DNA of 16,361 nt from RGIG5675 sp050943435 (lineage in GTDB: Bacteria; Bacillota; Clostridia; Oscillospirales; Ruminococcaceae): assembly GCA_050943435.1 (NCBI GenBank), contig JBMNPE010000031.1:1-16361 (forward strand), written 5' to 3'. The notes below the pieces were generated by a model, which saw nothing but the letters and a program-made list of their open reading frames with translations, was not told where the DNA came from and did not search any database. The first letter of the stretch is position 1. Every line of letters starts with the position of its first letter. Both the position numbers and the translations under genes were made by a program. Shown here piece by piece: positions 12,442-16,361 of the stretch.

Positions 12442-14454
12442 CTAAGAAGCCAGTTCCGGCTTCTTGCCTGTATAGAGCTGGTAGTACCTTCCCTTGAGTT
12501 CGAGAAGCTCCTCGTGGCTTCCCTGCTCCACAATCCTGCCATGCTCTAGGACGATTATCATGTCGCTGTTCCTGATGGTGGAGAGCCTGTGCGCTATGAC
12601 GAATGTCGTCCTTCCAGCCATGAGCTTGTCCATGCCGCTCTGCACGATCTTCTCTGTGCGCGTGTCTATGGAGCTCGTGGCTTCGTCGAGGATGAGCACC
12701 GGCGGGTTCTCTATCGCGGCCCTTGCTATTGCAATCAGCTGGCGCTGGCCCTGTGACAGGTTGGAGCCGTTGCCGTGCAGCAGAGTGTTGTAGCCCTGGG
12801 GCAGCCTGCGTATGAATCCGTCTGCGTTTACCAGCTTTGCCGCGGCCTCGACTTCCTCGTCCGTGGCATCGAGCTTGCCGTACCTTATGTTGTCTGCAAC
12901 AGTGCCCGTAAAGAGGTTGGTCTCCTGGAGCACTATTCCGAGGGATCTCCTGAGGTCAGGCTTCTTTATCTTGTTTATGTTGATGTTGTCGTACCTTATC
13001 TTCCCGTCCTGGATGTCGTAGAAGCGGTTGATGAGGTTTGTGATTGTAGTCTTGCCTGCGCCTGTAGAACCGACCAGCGCCACCTTCTGGCCGGGCTTGG
13101 CGTGCAGAACAATGTCGTGCAGCACCATCTTGTCGTCTGTATAGCCGAAGTTCACGTGCAGGAAGGTGACGTCTCCCTCGAGGGGAACATAAGTTGTGGA
13201 GTCAGTAGCCTTGTGGTAGTGCTTCCAGGCCCACCGCCCGGTCCTCTCGTCGGTCTCGACGAGTCCCTCGACGACCTTGTTCCTGAGGTCGTCGGTTATC
13301 TCGGCTCCTTCTTCCTCGGTGACGACATCAGCCTTCTTGCCGCCAGCGTCGGTGACGTTGACGAGAGTGACGTAGCCGTCATCCTTCTCGGGCTCCTCGT
13401 CCATGAGTGCAAAGATCCTCTCTGCGCCTGCGAGGGCGGAGATGATTGCGTTGGCCTGCATCGATATCTGGTTTATAGGCATGCTGAAGTTCTTGTTGAA
13501 TGTGAGGAAGGAAGCAAGTGCCCCGACCGTGAACCCTGCATACTGGTTGATTGCCATGACTCCGCCGATTATTGCACAGAGCACATAGCTCGCGTTGCCG
13601 AGCTGGGAGTTTATAGGTCCGAGGATGTTGGAAAATGCGTTGGCCTTGTATGCGCTCTCATACAGTTCGTCATTTAGCTTGTTGAACTGCTCGGTTATCT
13701 GTTCCTCGTGGTTGAAGACCTTGACGACCCTCTCCCCGGCCATCGTCTCCTCGATGAATCCGTCGATTTTGCCGAGTGCCCTCTGCTGCGCCACGAATCC
13801 CTTTCTCGAGGCCCTGGTCGCCCTGCTCGAAACAAACAGGATGACGATGACCATTGCGACGGCCACAAGCGTGAGCGGCACGTTGAGGACGAGCATTGAT
13901 ATGAAGACCGAGACCACCGTGATGCCGCTGTTTATGATCTGGGGCATCGACTGGCTGATCATCTGCCTCAGTGTGTCAATGTCGTTGGTGTACACGGACA
14001 TTATGTCGCCGTGTGCGTGCGTGTCGAAGTACTTGATGGGCAGGGATTCCATGTGGGCGAACAGGTCGTCCCTCAGCTTCTTCATGGTGCCCTGCGTCAC
14101 ATATGTCATCGTCACGGACTGCACGAGCGCAGCTATGACTCCGAGCCCGTAGAATACTGCGACCCTCACGATCTGGTGCACAAGCGGCGTGTAGTCCACA
14201 GCCTCGCCGGCGTCGGCCGCCTCCTTGAGAGGGGTTATGTAGCTGTCGATGAGCGTCTTTGTGAATAGCGTGCCCTGGACGCTCGCAAAAACCGAGACAA
14301 TTATGCAGATGAGGACGACGACCATCTGCCAGGCGTAGTTCTTCGAGACGAGCTTGAACACCCTTCTGAAGAGCTTCCCCGGGTTCTTGACGTTGGGACG
14401 GGGCATGCCTCTCTGGTTCCTTGGCTTTATCTCATTTACTCTTTCTTCTGCCAT
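12442..14454 (-). CDS. heterodimeric ABC exporter subunit with intact nucleotide site motifs (ATPase/permease)
   Basis: This 670-aa type IV ABC half-exporter has an N-terminal membrane domain with six spans (about 42-350) and a C-terminal ATPase. Motifs: Walker A GSTGAGKTT (462-470), Q-loop VVLQ-like IVLQ (507-510), signature LSQGQ (566-570, non-consensus for LSGGQ), Walker B VLILDE with catalytic Glu (E591), D-loop SSID, and switch His in AHRLST (H622). An extra acidic/Trp-rich stretch of about 70 residues (about 355-425) lies between the two domains and explains the length. This matches the larger subunit of LmrCD/BmrCD-type multidrug exporters. ATG 14454 is chosen: GGAGG lies 8 nt upstream, overlapping the stop of the partner gene. 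It supplies Walker A/B to the competent site. Likely exports drugs or lipid-like compounds. Confidence 0.93.
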   Translation of the reverse strand: MAEERVNEIKPRNQRGMPRPNVKNPGKLFRRVFKLVSKNYAWQMVVVLICIIVSVFASVQGTLFTKTLIDSYITPLKEAADAGEAVDYTPLVHQIVRVAVFYGLGVIAALVQSVTMTYVTQGTMKKLRDDLFAHMESLPIKYFDTHAHGDIMSVYTNDIDTLRQMISQSMPQIINSGITVVSVFISMLVLNVPLTLVAVAMVIVILFVSSRATRASRKGFVAQQRALGKIDGFIEETMAGERVVKVFNHEEQITEQFNKLNDELYESAYKANAFSNILGPINSQLGNASYVLCAIIGGVMAINQYAGFTVGALASFLTFNKNFSMPINQISMQANAIISALAGAERIFALMDEEPEKDDGYVTLVNVTDAGGKKADVVTEEEGAEITDDLRNKVVEGLVETDERTGRWAWKHYHKATDSTTYVPLEGDVTFLHVNFGYTDDKMVLHDIVLHAKPGQKVALVGSTGAGKTTITNLINRFYDIQDGKIRYDNININKIKKPDLRRSLGIVLQETNLFTGTVADNIRYGKLDATDEEVEAAAKLVNADGFIRRLPQGYNTLLHGNGSNLSQGQRQLIAIARAAIENPPVLILDEATSSIDTRTEKIVQSGMDKLMAGRTTFVIAHRLSTIRNSDMIIVLEHGRIVEQGSHEELLELKGRYYQLYTGKKPELAS

Positions 14455-14467
14455 GTTCCCATCCTCC

Positions 14468-16219
14468 TCAATCCTTGCTGTCGAAGTCGGCCTCGTCGTT
14501 GCCGAGTCCGGTCTGGGATTCATAGATCTCGCGGTATATCTCGTTTGTCTTGAGCAGGTTGTCCGGGGTGTCGAACCCGTTGATCTGGCCCTCGCTCATG
14601 ACGATGACCCTGTCGCAGTCGTGGACCGACGAAATCCTCTGTGAAATTATGAGCTTTGTCGCCTCGGGGATGTCCTCCCTGAACGACTTCCTTATCTTAG
14701 CTTCAGTCGCCGTGTCGCAGGCAGAAGTCGAGTCATCGAGGATCAGGACCTTGGGGTTCTTGAGCAATGCCCTCGCTATGCAGAGCCTCTGCCTCTGGCC
14801 GCCTGACACGTTGGTGCCTCCCTGGTCGATCCTGGTGTTGTACCCGTCGGGCATCCTGTCGATGAACTCGTCGGCGCAGGCCAGCCTGCAGGCCTCTTTG
14901 CACTGCTCGTCAGTCGCGTTAGGATTGCCCCAGCGCAGGTTGTCGTAGATTGTGCCTGTAAAGAGCACGTTTTTCTGAAGCACTACTGACACGGCATCCC
15001 TCAGGGCCTTGATGTCGTAGTCCCTCACATCGATTCCCCCGACCTTTATGCTGCCCTGTGTCACGTCGTAGAGCCTGCTTATCAGGTTTACAAGAGATGA
15101 CTTTGATGAGCCCGTCGCGCCGATTATCCCGACCGATTCACCGGAGTGGATGTCGAGGTTTATGTCCTTGAGGACAGGCTCGGCCGAATTCTTGTTGTAT
15201 GAGAACCACACGTGGTCGAATTTGACGCTGCCGTCAGGGATCTCCATTACAGGGTTCTCGGGATTCGTGATGTCGGGCTTCTCCTCGATGACCTCTGCAA
15301 TACGCCTTGCGCTCGCGGTTGACATCGATATCATGATGAACACCATGGAGAACATCATCAGGCTCATCAGGATGTTCATGCAGTATGTGAGCAGGCTCAT
15401 CAGAGCGCCTGTGGTAAGCGTGCTGCTAACGACCATGTGCGCTCCTACCCAGCTTATGATGAGGATTACCGTGTAAACTGTTCCCTGCATCACAGGGCTG
15501 TTTCCGGCTAACTTGAGCTCTGCCTTCACGAACATCAGGTATATGTTGTTGGAAGCCTTCTGGAAGCGGCTTATCTCGTAGTCCTCCCTCACGAAGGCCT
15601 TGACCGCCCTTATTGCGGTCACGTTCTCCTGTATGCTCTCGTTCAGGTCGTCGTACTTCTCGAAGACCTTCTTGAAGTACCTGTTGGCGCTGCTCATCAT
15701 GAAGTACAGCACGATTCCGAGAACTATTACAGCCGCAAGATATATGGATGCGATCCTTGCGCTGAGCATGAAGCTCATCGCCATCGCGATTATCATCGTC
15801 ATCGGGGCCCTTATCGCCATGCGCAGAATCATCTGGTATGCGTTCTGCATGTTGGTGACGTCAGTCGTCATCCTCGTGACTAGGCTGGACGGCGAAAACT
15901 TGTCTATGTTGGAGAACGAGTACTTCTGTATGCTGTCGTTCATCGCCTGGCGCAGGTTGTGCGCAAAGCCTGCCGAAGCCTTTGCCCCGAACACGCCTCC
16001 GCCGACTCCGCACAGGAGTCCGCATATTGCCACAACAAGCATCTTTATGCCGGTGTTGATAATGTAGTTCATGTCCCCGGCGTATATGCCTTTGTCGACT
16101 ATATATCCCATCAGCACGGGTATGACCATCTCGCAGATGACCTCGCCTATCATGCACAGCGGGGTCAGCAGTGAGGGCAGCTTATACTGCTTAATCTGTT
16201 TCGATAGGGTTTTAAGCAT
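14468..16219 (-). CDS. heterodimeric ABC exporter subunit with degenerate nucleotide site (ATPase/permease)
   Basis: This 583-aa partner half-exporter has a membrane domain with six spans (about 15-310) and an ATPase domain. Walker A reads GATGSSKSS (367-375, the last Gly of GxGKS replaced by Ser), Walker B ends in DD (VLILDD, 491-496, catalytic Glu replaced by Asp), and the switch His is Gln (ISQRISS, Q527). The signature VSGGQ (471-475) is consensus. So this subunit gives a good signature to its partner's site but forms the degenerate, non-hydrolysing site itself, as in LmrCD, BmrCD and TM287/288. The start is ATG 16219 with GGAGGG 6 nt upstream; a TTG at 16222 is too close. It lies between a MarR-type gene and the second subunit, which starts 13 nt after its stop. 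Confidence 0.93.
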   Translation of the reverse strand: MLKTLSKQIKQYKLPSLLTPLCMIGEVICEMVIPVLMGYIVDKGIYAGDMNYIINTGIKMLVVAICGLLCGVGGGVFGAKASAGFAHNLRQAMNDSIQKYSFSNIDKFSPSSLVTRMTTDVTNMQNAYQMILRMAIRAPMTMIIAMAMSFMLSARIASIYLAAVIVLGIVLYFMMSSANRYFKKVFEKYDDLNESIQENVTAIRAVKAFVREDYEISRFQKASNNIYLMFVKAELKLAGNSPVMQGTVYTVILIISWVGAHMVVSSTLTTGALMSLLTYCMNILMSLMMFSMVFIMISMSTASARRIAEVIEEKPDITNPENPVMEIPDGSVKFDHVWFSYNKNSAEPVLKDINLDIHSGESVGIIGATGSSKSSLVNLISRLYDVTQGSIKVGGIDVRDYDIKALRDAVSVVLQKNVLFTGTIYDNLRWGNPNATDEQCKEACRLACADEFIDRMPDGYNTRIDQGGTNVSGGQRQRLCIARALLKNPKVLILDDSTSACDTATEAKIRKSFREDIPEATKLIISQRISSVHDCDRVIVMSEGQINGFDTPDNLLKTNEIYREIYESQTGLGNDEADFDSKD

Positions 16220-16247
16220 CAATTTCCCTCCCCTGTATTCTTACTCT

Positions 16248-16361
16248 TCACGCGTGATCTTCCTTAATGATCGTGTCGAGGTTCGCATGTATCTTTATGA
16301 GCAGCCTTCTGAGTTCCGCCTGCTCCTCTTCCGAAAATCCCTCGACGAGCCTCTCGTCGTT
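16248..16361 (-). CDS. C-terminal end of a MarR-family transcriptional regulator (runs off right edge)
   Basis: Only the last 37 residues are visible: LVEGFSEEEQAELRRLLIKI followed by HANLDTIIKEDHA and a stop. The helix with the pattern EGFSEEE...L..LL.KI..NL is the usual C-terminal dimerisation helix of MarR-type repressors, and the following genes are the classic target, a pair of ABC exporter genes starting 28 nt downstream. It is thus likely an autoregulating repressor of the exporter operon that responds to a small lipophilic or drug-like ligand. The DNA-binding winged helix lies beyond the window, so the assignment rests on this short tail plus context. Confidence 0.72.
   Translation of the reverse strand, partial: NDERLVEGFSEEEQAELRRLLIKIHANLDTIIKEDHA

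Noticed and set aside
12775..13677. 300-codon open frame on the plus strand
   Set aside because: It lies opposite the ABC ATPase gene, has no recognisable domain and no ribosome-binding site; it is a by-product of the GC-rich coding strand.

Overview
The window comes from a bacterium. It has GGAGG ribosome-binding sites, TATAAT/TAGAAT -10 boxes, Rho-independent terminators, a MarR-type regulator and a heterodimeric ABC exporter. The DNA is moderately GC-rich, yet Arg is written mostly as AGG/AGA and Ile often as ATA. Together with a DUF4143 ATPase remnant this suggests an anaerobe of the Bacillota (Clostridia-like) or a similar phylum. The taxonomic guess is low-confidence. There is no rRNA, tRNA, CRISPR array, insertion sequence or phage gene.

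Layout. Left edge (1-924, minus): a small membrane protein and the 5' part of an HGGG-type esterase, overlapping. Unit A (1157-2763, plus): PfkB-family sugar kinase plus a TrpF-like TIM barrel, ending in a terminator shared with the facing operon. Unit B (6271-2838, minus): PfkB kinase, double-SIS protein, BtpA/SgcQ-family TIM barrel and a LacA/Maa-type acetyltransferase, tightly coupled. Next comes a separately promoted PfkB kinase (7323-6373, minus). Unit C (10662-7450, minus): SIS, YjbQ, SIS, YjbQ, a tandemly repeated two-gene module closed by a terminator. Unit D (10933-11859, plus): a fourth PfkB-family protein with an altered catalytic motif. Then come a decayed DUF4143 ATPase fragment (12363-11899) and a MarR-ABC-ABC exporter operon entering from the right edge (16361-12442).

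How the genes may work together. Between 1.1 and 11.9 kb nearly every gene belongs to a sugar- or phosphosugar-handling family: four PfkB kinases, three double-SIS proteins, two (beta/alpha)8 proteins, two YjbQ proteins and one O-acetyltransferase. PfkB followed by double-SIS resembles the FrlD/FrlB logic (phosphorylate an Amadori compound, then split it), and TrpF chemistry is itself an Amadori rearrangement. The inference is an intracellular pathway acting on phosphorylated aminosugars, glycosylamines or related glycosides, with at least two parallel substrate branches. No transporter, glycosidase or dedicated regulator for it lies in the window, so the substrate is unknown. The SIS-YjbQ doublet is the part that looks least like a described system.
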